DNA from: Oscillospiraceae bacterium
Lineage (GTDB): Bacteria > Bacillota > Clostridia > Oscillospirales > Ruminococcaceae
DNA: 64,000 bases
NCBI GenBank assembly: GCA_020024285.1
Contig: JAHHTZ010000009.1
Location: 1 to 64,000 of the forward strand
Direction: 5' to 3'
Shown: piece after piece, positions 35,913-44,819 of the stretch
How positions within the stretch are numbered: the stretch's first letter is position 1
How the letters are laid out: every line of letters begins with the position of its first letter
Made by a program: the position numbers and the translations under genes
Notes under the pieces: model-generated
Seen by the model: the letters and a program-made list of their open reading frames with translations, nothing else
Databases searched by the model: none
Told to the model about the DNA's origin: nothing

Positions 35913-36395
35913 CTATTTGTGATATTTGGAATGGTTGTTGATGGAAAAGGCGCGGTAAAGCTGCTCCAGCACCATCACCCGTGCAAGCTGGTGGGGGAAG
36001 GTCATGGGCGACATGGACAAACGCAGGGAGGAGATCTTTTTGACTTCCTCAGAAAGTCCCCACGAACCGCCGATGACGATGGAAAGATGGCTGCTTCCTC
36101 CAACTGCCGCCTGCTCGATTTGTGATGCAAGCTGCACCGAGGAGAGGAGCTTGCCCTCGATGCACATGGTGATGACATAGCTTTGTGCAGGGATTTTGGA
36201 GAGGATGGATTGCCCTTCCGCCTCGATGCAGGCATCAATCTGCGCCTGAGAAGGCTCCTGCGGGAGGCGGCTTTCTGGCAGCTCCAGAATCGTGAGCTTG
36301 CAAAAGGCAGACAGCCGCTTTTGATATTCCTCGCAGGCTTTGCGCAGATAATCCTCCTTGAGCTTTCCGACCGTGATTAAATCTACTTTGAGCAT
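35913..36395 (-). CDS. rlmH: 23S rRNA pseudouridine-1915 N3-methyltransferase RlmH
   Basis: SPOUT methyltransferase that modifies helix 69 of 23S rRNA on assembled ribosomes. The 160-residue protein starts MLKVDLITVGKLKEDYL and has the SAM-knot motifs FVIGGSWGLS-type (IVIGGSWGLSEEV) and the C-terminal MTFPHQLARVMVLEQLYRA, followed by HSKYHK, as expected. Length is normal. The ATG follows GAAAGGATGATTTT. It lies 18 nt after walJ on the same strand, so the two are probably cotranscribed, an order also seen in other Firmicutes. Confidence 0.95.
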   Translation of the reverse strand: MLKVDLITVGKLKEDYLRKACEEYQKRLSAFCKLTILELPESRLPQEPSQAQIDACIEAEGQSILSKIPAQSYVITMCIEGKLLSSVQLASQIEQAAVGGSSHLSIVIGGSWGLSEEVKKISSLRLSMSPMTFPHQLARVMVLEQLYRAFSINNHSKYHK

Positions 36396-36413
36396 AAAAT
36401 CATCCTTTCTCTC

Positions 36414-37196
36414 CTACAAAAGTACCGGCTTGCTGCACTCGCTGCGCTTTGCCACCTGCAATTCCACTCCGAGACAGCCGCATTCGTTCAGCGCATTTTG
36501 TGTGGCAGAAAATGCAAGCTCCGGCAGGTTGTTATTTTGGCTCAGATGCCCAAGAATCAGCTTTTGGACCCCGGATCTTGCCAGATGTACTGCGGCTTTC
36601 GCACAGTCGTCGTTGGAGAGATGCCCTCTTTGTGACATGATGCGCCGCTTTAAGGAATATGGATAGGGGGAGCACAGAAGCATCCCGTCATCGTAGTTCG
36701 ATTCGAGGAGGACCGCATGACAGCTTGAAAGATGGTCGAGGATCTCCTGCGTCATATGTCCAAGGTCTGTGGCAATGCCGATTTTTTTCCCGTCCTCGGT
36801 TGTGATGCGATATCCCACGCTGCCCACACTGTCGTGCGGCGTTACAAAGGATGTGACTTCGAGGTCATGGATGGTGAACGGCTTATCTTCCAAAGGAACG
36901 AGGGGAATATTGGAAGGGATCTTCACATTGTGGACGAGATATTCTAAGACAGCTTGCGTTGCATAGATCGGTACATTGATTTTTTTGAGCAGGACAGGAA
37001 GTGCCTTGATATGGTCGGAATGTTCATGCGTTAAAAGGATCGCGTCAAGGTCCTCGTGGCTGAACTCACATTCCTGAAGGGCTGCACAGATTGCCTTGCA
37101 GCTGCTTCCGGCATCAACCAGAATCGTTGTAGAGTTTGCGTGGATGAGTGTAGCGTTTCCGCTGCTGCCGCTGCTGAGCGGGCAGATGATTGCCAA
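36414..37196 (-). CDS. walJ: Metallo-beta-lactamase-fold nuclease WalJ/YycJ
   Basis: MBL-fold hydrolase of 260 residues that, in related bacteria, affects cell-wall coordination and DNA processing. The motif LLTHEHSDHIKAL gives the metal ligands, preceded by CPLSSGSSGNATLI and followed by TPHDSVGSVGYR, GIATDLGHMTQE and GHLSQNNN. The start is TTG at 37196 after AAGGAGGTTTTAGC; a longer reading frame extends through the murA terminator and is not coding. It is the first gene of a unit with rlmH. Confidence 0.9.
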   Translation of the reverse strand: MAIICPLSSGSSGNATLIHANSTTILVDAGSSCKAICAALQECEFSHEDLDAILLTHEHSDHIKALPVLLKKINVPIYATQAVLEYLVHNVKIPSNIPLVPLEDKPFTIHDLEVTSFVTPHDSVGSVGYRITTEDGKKIGIATDLGHMTQEILDHLSSCHAVLLESNYDDGMLLCSPYPYSLKRRIMSQRGHLSNDDCAKAAVHLARSGVQKLILGHLSQNNNLPELAFSATQNALNECGCLGVELQVAKRSECSKPVLL

Positions 37197-37219
37197 GCTA
37201 AAACCTCCTTTTTCGATAA

Positions 37220-37260
37220 ATTGGCAAAAAGAAAACCGGACAGAAGGGTTCTCTGTCCGG
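37220..37260 (-). terminator. Intrinsic terminator of murA
   Basis: On the minus strand a perfect 9-bp GC-rich stem (37260-37252 with 37244-37236) is followed by TTTTCTTTTT, just past the murA stop and before the walJ ribosome binding site. Confidence 0.85.
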
Positions 37261-37269
37261 CGAGAGTAT

Positions 37270-38553
37270 TTATTGTGCTTGTGACAGGGTAGGGGAAGAG
37301 ATGGGTACTTTTTTGATGGAGCATCCAATCTTTTGCAGCTTTTCCACAACATCTTCATATCCGCGTTCGATGTAATGGATGTCCTCCACCTCGGAAATTC
37401 CGGTCGCGCAAAGAGCAGCCTGCAAAACAGCAGCACCGGCGCGAAGATCGACTGCCTTTACAGGAGCCGCAGTAAGCTGCGGAACACCTTCCACAACAGC
37501 AACCTTTCCATCAACCTGAATGTGCGCACCCATGCGGCGCAGCTCATCCACATACTTGAAGCGGTTGTCCCAGACACCCTCCGTAACAATGCTGGTACCT
37601 TCTGCGATTGCCAACAGTGTGGTCATCTGAGGCTGCATATCGGTCGGGAAGCCCGGATGGGGCATGGTTTTCACATTCACCTTTTTGAGCGGCTTGCTGC
37701 GAATAATACGGATGGCATCATCATATTCTGTAACAGAAACACCTGCCTGCAGGAGCTTGTCTGTGATGGATTCGAGATGCTTTGGGATCACGTTTTTGAT
37801 GAGGACATCCCCACCGGCAGCAGCGGCAATCGTCATATAGGTCCCGGCTTCGATCTGATCGGGAATGATGGAATAGCTGGTTCCGCGCAGGACATCCACC
37901 CCGTGGATTTTGATGACATCGGTGCCAGCGCCGCGGATATCTGCACCCATCGAGTTGAGGAAGTTTGCAAGGTCTACGATGTGGGGCTCCTTTGCAGCAT
38001 TTTCCAAAATGGTGAGTCCCTTTGCTTTTACGGCAGCGAGCATAATATTGATGGTTGCTCCCACCGAAACAACATCAAGATAAATATGGGAGCCGTAAAG
38101 CTCTTCGGCGGTGGCATGGATGAAGCCATAGTCCGTGCTGACCGATGCACCCAGTGCTTCAAAGCCCTTGATGTGCTGGTCGATCGGGCGAACCCCAAAG
38201 TTGCAGCCTCCCGGAGGAGAAACGTGAGCCTGATTGAATCGTCCCAGAAATGCGCCCAGAAAATAGTAGGAAGCGCGCAGATGACGAGAAGATTCGTATG
38301 GAACAACGGGCTCTGTGATATGGGAGGTGTCGATTTCGACCGTGTTTTTGCCTAAATAAGAAACCTTTGCACCAAGGTCCTGAAGGATGTGCAGCAGGAT
38401 GGAAACGTCGCTGATATTGGGTACATTTTCGATAACACAGCGGTCCTTTGCGAGGATCGTTGCGGGGATGATTGCTACAACAGCATTTTTAGCACCACTG
38501 ATTTCAACTTCGCCATGCAGACGGTGACCGCCTTCGATAATATATTTTTCCAA
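37270..38553 (-). CDS. murA: UDP-N-acetylglucosamine 1-carboxyvinyltransferase MurA
   Basis: First committed step of peptidoglycan synthesis: adds enolpyruvate from PEP to UDP-GlcNAc; the target of fosfomycin. The 427-residue protein has the two inside-out alpha/beta domains, KNAVVAIIPATIL near the N terminus, the catalytic loop SPPGGCNFGVRPIDQHI with the active-site Cys intact, and the end motif RAGAAVLQAALCATG with HYIERGYEDVV. The start is TTG at 38553 after AAGGGGAG. It is a single gene ended by the terminator at 37220. Confidence 0.95.
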   Translation of the reverse strand: MEKYIIEGGHRLHGEVEISGAKNAVVAIIPATILAKDRCVIENVPNISDVSILLHILQDLGAKVSYLGKNTVEIDTSHITEPVVPYESSRHLRASYYFLGAFLGRFNQAHVSPPGGCNFGVRPIDQHIKGFEALGASVSTDYGFIHATAEELYGSHIYLDVVSVGATINIMLAAVKAKGLTILENAAKEPHIVDLANFLNSMGADIRGAGTDVIKIHGVDVLRGTSYSIIPDQIEAGTYMTIAAAAGGDVLIKNVIPKHLESITDKLLQAGVSVTEYDDAIRIIRSKPLKKVNVKTMPHPGFPTDMQPQMTTLLAIAEGTSIVTEGVWDNRFKYVDELRRMGAHIQVDGKVAVVEGVPQLTAAPVKAVDLRAGAAVLQAALCATGISEVEDIHYIERGYEDVVEKLQKIGCSIKKVPISSPTLSQAQ

Positions 38554-38734
38554 ATTGAAACTCCCCTTATAGAAGTAAATTAAAAGTCAAATGACGATTT
38601 CGGGGACAGCAGCAGCTGACAAAAGAAATTGCCATCAAATCCTATGGATAGTATTACACAGAAAAAAGAAAATAACGATATCAATTAAAACTGACGGATA
38701 TTACATAAAAACCCAATGTCATACAGACAAAAAT

Positions 38735-39667
38735 CTATTTCAAAAGACCCTTTCGCGAAAGGATGAGCGCTGTTACCGCCATGAGCAGCACTGTAGCAAC
38801 GATCGATGTCAAAAACGTCGGAGAGGGAAGACCGCTTACATTCATGCCATACATCCCAAAAATGATGTTGGGGATCGTCATAATGATAGTCAGGGAGGTG
38901 AGCGTTTTCATCACAATATTCAGGTTGTTGGAGATGATGGAGGCAAAAGCATCCATCGTACCGGACAGGATATTGGAATATATGCTGCACATCTCGATTG
39001 CCTGCTTGATTTCGATGATGACATCGCCCAGAAGGTCCTCGTCCTCTTCGTACAGCTTGATGATGCGCCCGCGCATGATCTTTTCGAGTGTGACCTCATT
39101 CGATTTGAGCGAGGTTGAAAAGTAAACAAGGGATTTTTCGAGCCCGAGCAGCTGAATGATCTCCTTGTTGCGCATCAGCTTATGAAGCAGGCTCTCCGTT
39201 GTATCAGAGAGCTTATCGATCTGCTTGAGGTATTGGAGAAACCGGTTCGCGATGCGCAGAAGCATCTTTAATAAAAACTGTGTCTTCTGAGCGGTATGCA
39301 GGTTTTTTATGATACCGTTGCTGAATTCGTCTATAATAGAATTGGGTTTGAGAGAAATCGTCACAAGATACTGAGGTGTATAGATGATCGCCATAGGCAT
39401 TGTGGAGAAAACGACCGTTGTGTCGTCTGTTTCCTTTTCAGCGATCGGAACGTCAACAATGATGAGCGTGTTGTCATCATCGGAATCGACACGAGAAGCC
39501 TCTTCTTCGTCCAATGCAGCCCGTACAAAGCCGGGGTCGATCTGCATTTCATCCACAAGAATTCGAATCTCCTCTTCGGATGGAGCAATCACGCTGACCC
39601 AGCATCCGTTTTCCACCCTGTCGATTTTCACAATGCGGTTTTCGATTGTTTTATAGTAATTAAGCAT
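38735..39667 (-). CDS. corA: CorA-family divalent cation transporter
   Basis: Pentameric Mg2+ (or Co2+/Ni2+) channel. The 310 residues comprise a large cytoplasmic N domain with a long helix, followed by two C-terminal membrane helices. The signature GMYGMNVSG at the end of the first helix is intact. The second helix ends TALILSRKGLLK, shorter and less charged than usual. The ATG at 39667 follows CGGAGAGGACTGTCT. A 160-nt leader with long-range pairing precedes it, so expression may be controlled by RNA structure. Confidence 0.88.
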   Translation of the reverse strand: MLNYYKTIENRIVKIDRVENGCWVSVIAPSEEEIRILVDEMQIDPGFVRAALDEEEASRVDSDDDNTLIIVDVPIAEKETDDTTVVFSTMPMAIIYTPQYLVTISLKPNSIIDEFSNGIIKNLHTAQKTQFLLKMLLRIANRFLQYLKQIDKLSDTTESLLHKLMRNKEIIQLLGLEKSLVYFSTSLKSNEVTLEKIMRGRIIKLYEEDEDLLGDVIIEIKQAIEMCSIYSNILSGTMDAFASIISNNLNIVMKTLTSLTIIMTIPNIIFGMYGMNVSGLPSPTFLTSIVATVLLMAVTALILSRKGLLK

Positions 39668-39685
39668 AGACAGTCCTCTCCGTTT

Positions 39686-39838
39686 GGGGGGTCAGGCTGT
39701 CACACTGGAAACCTGTCCCGAAATTTTATAAGTAAAATAAAAACTATATGGGTCAGGATTCACAAAAACACACCTCACTTGTTTTAACTGTTTTTAGGCG
39801 CACCAAACTGAGGGTACCCCCATAACATTCTAATTATA
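39686..39838 (-). promoter_or_regulatory. Promoter and structured leader of corA
   Basis: On the minus strand a -10 element TATAAT lies at 39838-39833, with transcription expected near 39826. The leader of about 160 nt is closed by a long-range 6-bp pairing: GGGGGT at about 39821-39816 with ACCCCC at about 39692-39687, right at the ribosome binding region. It does not carry the conserved sequence of the M-box, so a known magnesium riboswitch is not supported. Confidence 0.4.
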
Positions 39839-39970
39839 TCATAAAAAATGAGATATTCAAGAAGAACCAGAGAGAAAAGAACCGCAGAAGGAAGGGAAAA
39901 GACGCGGGATTCGGCGTGATTTGTCAAAAATTCGACAAGAGAATGCGGCAGCAAACAAAAAAGATGAAAA

Positions 39971-40002
39971 CTCCTTCGCGAAGGAGCTCCCCTTTGCAAA
40001 GG
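39971..40002. repeat. Two adjacent short palindromes
   Basis: CTCCTTCGCGAAGGAG (39971-39986) and CCTTTGCAAAGG (39991-40002) are perfect palindromes four bases apart in the gap between corA and pgcA. They may be part of a dispersed intergenic repeat, but no second copy was noticed in this window. Confidence 0.5.
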
Positions 40003-40045
40003 ACCTGCAAGAACCATTCTTCCCCCTGTTTTCAAAAAGAACATG

Positions 40046-40085
40046 AAAAATCTCGCCATTCCTAAAAGGATGGCGAGATTTTTTT
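40046..40085. terminator. Intrinsic terminator of pgcA
   Basis: A 13-bp stem (from 40047; arms AAAATCTCGCCAT and ATGGCGAGATTTT) lies 20 nt past the pgcA stop, with A/T runs on both sides. Confidence 0.85.
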
Positions 40086-40101
40086 ATGGGCGCTGTGCCC
40101 G

Positions 40102-41799
40102 CTATTTCAGATACTGTTCGATTGCATCATAAAGACGCTGTGCCAGAGGCTCGATCTCCTCCTTATTGGATGCCACGATCGTGAGGTAGACCTTGATTTT
40201 TGGTTCTGTGCCGGAAGGACGGATGATGACTTTCAGATTCCGTTCGAGGTAATATTCGAGGATATTGGATTTTGGCAGATCGATCGTTTCCTCTGTGCCG
40301 TTGATGGTCCGCTTTAGGGTCAGATAGTCGGCAGAGCCGATGACGGAGAAGGAATCGAGTTTGGTCGGCGGATCATTGCGCAGGGAGGACATGATGCTTG
40401 CCATCTTCTCCATACCGTCGGTACCTTCGTAAGTGTAGCCCTTGACCTTGGAACTGTAAATGCCGTGACGTTCAAAAATATCGTCGAGAGCATCGATGAG
40501 TGTTTTCCCTTGGGATTTATAATAGCTTGCCATCTCGCAGATCATCATAGAGCCGTTGACTGCATCCTTGTCGCGCACATGGTCACCGGTAAGATAGCCA
40601 TAGCTTTCTTCAAATCCGAGCAGGAAGCGGTCTGCTTCGTTGCGCTCGGAAAGGAGGGAGATCTGCTCTCCGATGTATTTGAAGCCGGTGAGGACGTGGA
40701 TCGTTTCGATGCCGTAATAGCTTGCGACCTCATCTGTCAATGGAGTGGATACAACGGATCTTACAACAACAGGATTTTTAGGCAGTGTTCCCTGCTCCTT
40801 GCGGGAGCGGGCAATGTAGTCGAGCATCAGAACACCGATTTCATTTCCGCTTGGGAGAATGAATTTTCCGTGGTGGTTTACAGCAACACCCACGCGGTCT
40901 GCATCGGGGTCGGTTGCAAGGACAAGGTCTGCCCCCACTTTTTCGCACAGTGCGATACCCAGCTCCAGCGTTGCTTTTTCCTCCGGGTTTGGATAGGTGC
41001 AGGTTGGAAAATTCCCGTCCGGCTGCTCCTGTTCCGGTACGACGGTAACTTCAACGCCCATGCGGTCGAGAATGGAGCGGACACAACGATTTCCGCTGCC
41101 GTTGAGCGGAGTATATACAACATGAAGATCGGACTTGAGATCCTTGTTTACACGCAGCTCGTAAACCCGGTCGAGGAAGCCTTGAACAAGCGCCTCCGGG
41201 ATGTATTGGATGCTTCCCTGTGCAAGCCCTTCTTCAAAAGGAAGATACTTGATACCGGTGAATGGGTCCGCTTTTTCTGCATATTCCAAAACGCGGGAGG
41301 CATTTTCCGGGGTGAGCTGGCAGCCATCGGAGCCATAGGCTTTATATCCGTTGTATTTGGAAGGGTTGTGGCTTGCTGTGATGACAATGCCTGCACCGCA
41401 GTGCAGCTCTCGCACAGCGTAGGAGAGGGTCGGGGTGGGCATCAGTTCGGAGAACAGGTGCACCTGGATGCCGTTTGCGGCAAAAACGCAGGCAGTTTCT
41501 CTGGCAAAGAGCTCGCTGTTGATTCGGCTGTCATAGCCGATGGCAACAGACTTCGGCTCCGAAGAATGGTTGAGATAATCTGCCATACCCTGTGTTGCGC
41601 GGCGAACCGTATAAATATTCATTCGATTTGTCCCGACACCAAGGATACCTCTCAGACCGGCTGTTCCAAATTCAAGATTTTTGATAAACCGTTCCTTGAT
41701 TTCCTGCTCGTTTCCTTTGATTTCCTGAAGCTCTTTGGCTAATTCCGGGTCCTCCATGCGGACAGATTCCCAAATGTGATAAGTGTCCATATAACTCAT
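40102..41799 (-). CDS. pgcA: Phosphoglucomutase/phosphomannomutase
   Basis: Interconverts glucose-1- and glucose-6-phosphate (and possibly mannose phosphates) for cell-wall and storage-sugar synthesis. The 565-residue protein has all four family motifs: the phosphoserine loop VITASHNPSKYNGYK, the metal loop ATDPDADRVG, the sugar loop LLGFEESYGYLTG and the phosphate loop IRPSGTEPKIKVYL. Length fits the PgcA/PGM2-like class. The start at 41799 follows AGAGGAGGTTAGTACA. A structured leader lies upstream and a terminator downstream. Confidence 0.95.
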   Translation of the reverse strand: MSYMDTYHIWESVRMEDPELAKELQEIKGNEQEIKERFIKNLEFGTAGLRGILGVGTNRMNIYTVRRATQGMADYLNHSSEPKSVAIGYDSRINSELFARETACVFAANGIQVHLFSELMPTPTLSYAVRELHCGAGIVITASHNPSKYNGYKAYGSDGCQLTPENASRVLEYAEKADPFTGIKYLPFEEGLAQGSIQYIPEALVQGFLDRVYELRVNKDLKSDLHVVYTPLNGSGNRCVRSILDRMGVEVTVVPEQEQPDGNFPTCTYPNPEEKATLELGIALCEKVGADLVLATDPDADRVGVAVNHHGKFILPSGNEIGVLMLDYIARSRKEQGTLPKNPVVVRSVVSTPLTDEVASYYGIETIHVLTGFKYIGEQISLLSERNEADRFLLGFEESYGYLTGDHVRDKDAVNGSMMICEMASYYKSQGKTLIDALDDIFERHGIYSSKVKGYTYEGTDGMEKMASIMSSLRNDPPTKLDSFSVIGSADYLTLKRTINGTEETIDLPKSNILEYYLERNLKVIIRPSGTEPKIKVYLTIVASNKEEIEPLAQRLYDAIEQYLK

Positions 41800-41897
41800 T
41801 GTACTAACCTCCTCTTTCTGACAAAACAGCGGGATACCCCACGGGGCGCAGACGATTTTGCTCAAACCCCACAGTTTTCATGGATAGCAAAAATAAA

Positions 41898-42013
41898 AAG
41901 GGGATGCTTGTGTTTTACCCGTTATGATGCCATATGACACAGGCAAAGGACGTCCCCTTCACCGATTACAGGGGAAGTGTTCAAAATGGAATCATCATAA
42001 TGCTTCTATTATA
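41898..42013 (-). promoter_or_regulatory. Promoter and attenuator-like leader of pgcA
   Basis: On the minus strand a -10 element TATAAT (42013-42008) precedes a leader of about 200 nt. GGGGA (41957-41953) pairs with TCCCC (41904-41900), and within it TGCCTGTGT pairs with ACACAAGCA. The outer stem is directly followed by TTTTTATTTTT, which looks like an intrinsic terminator in the leader. An upstream CCCC (41974-41971) could compete for the GGGG. This is the layout of a riboswitch or attenuator, but I cannot match it to a known class. Confidence 0.5.
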
Positions 42014-42246
42014 TCATAAGATTTTGAAAATAATGGCACACATTCTAAAATTTCATCAAAAGTTCAGAAAATGACCGGCAAAGGATGCGCCATAAAATAC
42101 GGGGATAAAGCCGATGATGGAAAAACGATTGAAGAAGTCCCAAAATTATGTTATACTAAATAAGTTGTGGATTTATTATAATATATTTTTGGTTATAAGA
42201 TACAACAGAGATTAATAAAAGATAAAATATGTGAGGAGGGAAGAAG

Positions 42247-43773
42247 GTGTACTGCTGCTGTAAAAGCTATGGAACATTGGGTATCGAGGCGTATCAGGTG
42301 CAGGTGGAAGCAAACGTGGCGCGCGGACTGCCCAGCTTTGATATCGTGGGGCTGCCGGATGCCGCAGTCAAGGAATCCCGCGACCGTGTCCGTGCAGCAA
42401 TGGCATCCTGCGACTATTCCTTTCCGGTGGGACGTGTTGTCGTGAATCTTGCACCAGCCAATGTGAAGAAAACGGGTCCGATCTACGATGTTCCGATTTT
42501 GTTGGCGCTGATGAGTGCAAAGGGAGATCTGCCCCCGCCGCAGGAGGACGCAGCATTTCTTGGGGAGCTGTCGCTGTACGGGGAGCTTCGCCCGGTGCGG
42601 GGGGCTCTTTCTATGGTGCTCAAGGCGCGTTCCGATGGAATCCGCCACATCTTTCTGCCGTACCAAAATGCGAAGGAAGGGGCGATGGTAGAGGGAATCG
42701 CAGTTTACGCGGTCCGCAACCTCTCCGAGCTGATCCTGCACCTTGAAGGGAAGGAGAGCATCGAGCCGATGCCCCACCAGGATCTCTTTCATATGGAACA
42801 GGAGTATTCGGTGGACCTCAAGGAGGTCAGGGGACAGCCTTTTGTAAAGCGTGCGCTTGAGGTGGCATCTGCGGGGGGACACAATCTCATGCTGATCGGA
42901 CCGCCCGGAACGGGAAAAAGCATGCTTGCAAAGAGGATACCGACCATTCTGCCGCCACTTACGGAGGAAGAAGCCATTGAAACAGCACAGATCCATTCTG
43001 TAGCAGGGATATTGTCCGACAGCGACGGACTGAAGCTGCAAAGACCATTTCGTGCGCCGCACCATACGGTGAGCGCAGCGGGGCTTTCCGGCGGAGGCTC
43101 CAACCCGCTCCCCGGAGAGATCTCTCTGGCGCACAATGGGGTGCTGTTTCTTGACGAGCTGGCGGAGTTTTCAAGGCAGTCCATCGAGGTGCTGCGCCAG
43201 CCGATCGAGGATGGGACCGTCACAATATCAAGGGCAAATTCGCGTGTGACCTATCCCTGCAATATCATGGTCGTTGCGGCGATGAACCCATGTCCCTGCG
43301 GCTATATGGGACATCCCAGCATAGAATGCCGATGTACAGCGACCCAGATCTCACGGTATTTGTCCCGTATCTCGGGACCGCTCCTTGACCGTATGGATAT
43401 TCAGGTGGAGGTGGCGCCCATCGAATATCAGGACCTGACCTCGAAGGGAAAGGAAGAATCGTCACAGGCGGTCCGCGAGCGGGTTTGCAGGGCAAGGGAC
43501 ATCCAAACCGAGCGCTTTCGCCACACCAAAACCACCTGCAACGCAAATATGACGCCCGCTCAGCTGGATCGGTTCTGTTCTCTGTCACCTGAGGCATCCC
43601 ATCAAATGAAGATTGCATTTGAACGCATGGGGCTGTCGGGAAGGGCTTACGACCGTATTTTGAAGGTCGCACGGACCATTGCAGATTTGGAACAAAGCGA
43701 AGTGATCGAGCGGGCACATTTGATGGAGGCACTTCAATACCGCTCATTGGACCGTAAATATTGGAGGAGGTAA
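42247..43773 (+). CDS. comM: ComM/YifB-type Mg-chelatase-like AAA ATPase
   Basis: A 508-residue cytoplasmic AAA+ protein. The N-terminal domain (SYGTLGIEAYQVQVEANVARG, LPSFDIVGLPDAAVKESRDR) and the ATPase core with Walker A GPPGTGKSMLAKRI and Walker B GVLFLDELAEF are typical. In competent bacteria ComM is a hexameric helicase for branch migration during transformation; its role in Clostridia is untested. A cysteine cluster in MNPCPCGYMGHPSIECRC is family-typical. The start is GTG at 42247 after GAGGAGGGAAGAAG. The yitT gene follows by 7 nt. Confidence 0.92.
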   Translation: MYCCCKSYGTLGIEAYQVQVEANVARGLPSFDIVGLPDAAVKESRDRVRAAMASCDYSFPVGRVVVNLAPANVKKTGPIYDVPILLALMSAKGDLPPPQEDAAFLGELSLYGELRPVRGALSMVLKARSDGIRHIFLPYQNAKEGAMVEGIAVYAVRNLSELILHLEGKESIEPMPHQDLFHMEQEYSVDLKEVRGQPFVKRALEVASAGGHNLMLIGPPGTGKSMLAKRIPTILPPLTEEEAIETAQIHSVAGILSDSDGLKLQRPFRAPHHTVSAAGLSGGGSNPLPGEISLAHNGVLFLDELAEFSRQSIEVLRQPIEDGTVTISRANSRVTYPCNIMVVAAMNPCPCGYMGHPSIECRCTATQISRYLSRISGPLLDRMDIQVEVAPIEYQDLTSKGKEESSQAVRERVCRARDIQTERFRHTKTTCNANMTPAQLDRFCSLSPEASHQMKIAFERMGLSGRAYDRILKVARTIADLEQSEVIERAHLMEALQYRSLDRKYWRR

Positions 43774-43780
43774 TATAAAT

Positions 43781-44683
43781 ATGAATTCTGTTTCTGAGAA
43801 GGGTGATTTGAGAGAACAAATCACAACGGTTGCAATCATTTTCCTTGGGAATTTAATTTTGGCGTTTGGCATTATTGTATTTATTGTGCCGTCCGATTTC
43901 ATCACAGGAGGTGCCACCGGTATTGCATTGCTGCTGACCCATATTACTCCTCTCAATCTTGAAACGGGGGTATCGATCCTCAATGTCATCATGTTCCTCC
44001 TTGGATTTCTTGTTTTGGGAAAGAAATTTGCTGCAACTACGCTCATCAGTACATTCCTGTACCCGATGAGTCTTGGTCTGCTTCAGCGCATCCCTAAGCT
44101 GTCCACACTGAATCAGGACCCTGTCTTGGCAGCAGTGTTCGGAGGTGCCCTCGTCGGACTGGGTGTGGGGCTTGTCATCCGTGTGGGTGCATCCACCGGT
44201 GGTATGGATGTTCCTCCTATTATTATCAGCCGGCGCACAGGCATCCCGGTTGCGTATCTTCTCAACGCCTTTGATTTGGTGATCCTCGCAACGCAGCTCC
44301 CCTACACCAGTCCACAGAAGGTGCTGTACAGCATTTTGGTCGTGATCTGCACCACCTTGGTGATGGATAAGGTGCTCCTGCTTGGTTCTTCTCAGACGCA
44401 GGTCATGATCATCAGCCTCAAATATAAGGAAATCAACGACATGATACAGGAACAAATCAGCCGCGGAACGACACTTTTGGATGCAGTCAGCGGACGGTTG
44501 AAAAATCCGCAAAAGGTGGTGCTGTCGGTTGTTTCCAACCGTCAGCTCAATGAGCTGACCCACCTTGTCAACAAGATCGACCCCCATGCATTTATCATCA
44601 TCAACCGTGTCAACGAGGTGCGCGGAAACGGCTTTACCTTAAAACGCGAGGACTGTCCAATGGTGGAATACAGCGAGGACTGA
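43781..44683 (+). CDS. YitT family membrane protein
   Basis: A 300-residue protein with about five N-terminal membrane helices (FLGNLILAFGIIVFIVPSDF, ITGGATGIALLLTH) and a C-terminal DUF2179 domain of about 90 residues (VMIISLKYKEINDMI onward, ending in a GNGFTLKREDCP strand). These match the YitT/DUF161 family. The DUF2179 part lies in the cytoplasm; transport substrate is unknown. The ATG follows GGAGGAGGTAATATAAAT. It forms an operon with comM. Confidence 0.9.
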   Translation: MNSVSEKGDLREQITTVAIIFLGNLILAFGIIVFIVPSDFITGGATGIALLLTHITPLNLETGVSILNVIMFLLGFLVLGKKFAATTLISTFLYPMSLGLLQRIPKLSTLNQDPVLAAVFGGALVGLGVGLVIRVGASTGGMDVPPIIISRRTGIPVAYLLNAFDLVILATQLPYTSPQKVLYSILVVICTTLVMDKVLLLGSSQTQVMIISLKYKEINDMIQEQISRGTTLLDAVSGRLKNPQKVVLSVVSNRQLNELTHLVNKIDPHAFIIINRVNEVRGNGFTLKREDCPMVEYSED

Positions 44684-44770
44684 TCGGGGACAAGGACTTG
44701 TGCACAAAAAATATTTTGTAAAGTGCGCGAATTTTACACGTTTTTGTCTTGATTTTTTGCAGTATGTGTG

Positions 44771-44789
44771 ATAACATAATCTATGTTAT
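44771..44789. promoter_or_regulatory. Palindrome over the rpmE promoter
   Basis: ATAACATA (44771-44778) and TATGTTAT (44782-44789) form a perfect 8-bp inverted repeat around ATC. It overlaps a likely -10 element (TAACAT) that lies 17 bp after TTGATT, so it could be an operator in the promoter of rpmE. It does not match the Zur box I know. Confidence 0.45.
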
Positions 44790-44819
44790 TTTTGTATTTC
44801 AGAAAGAGGTGACTCCGTA

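Noticed and set aside
39667..39830. M-box magnesium riboswitch before corA
   Set aside because: The conserved M-box core sequence is not visible; only a generic long-range pairing is.
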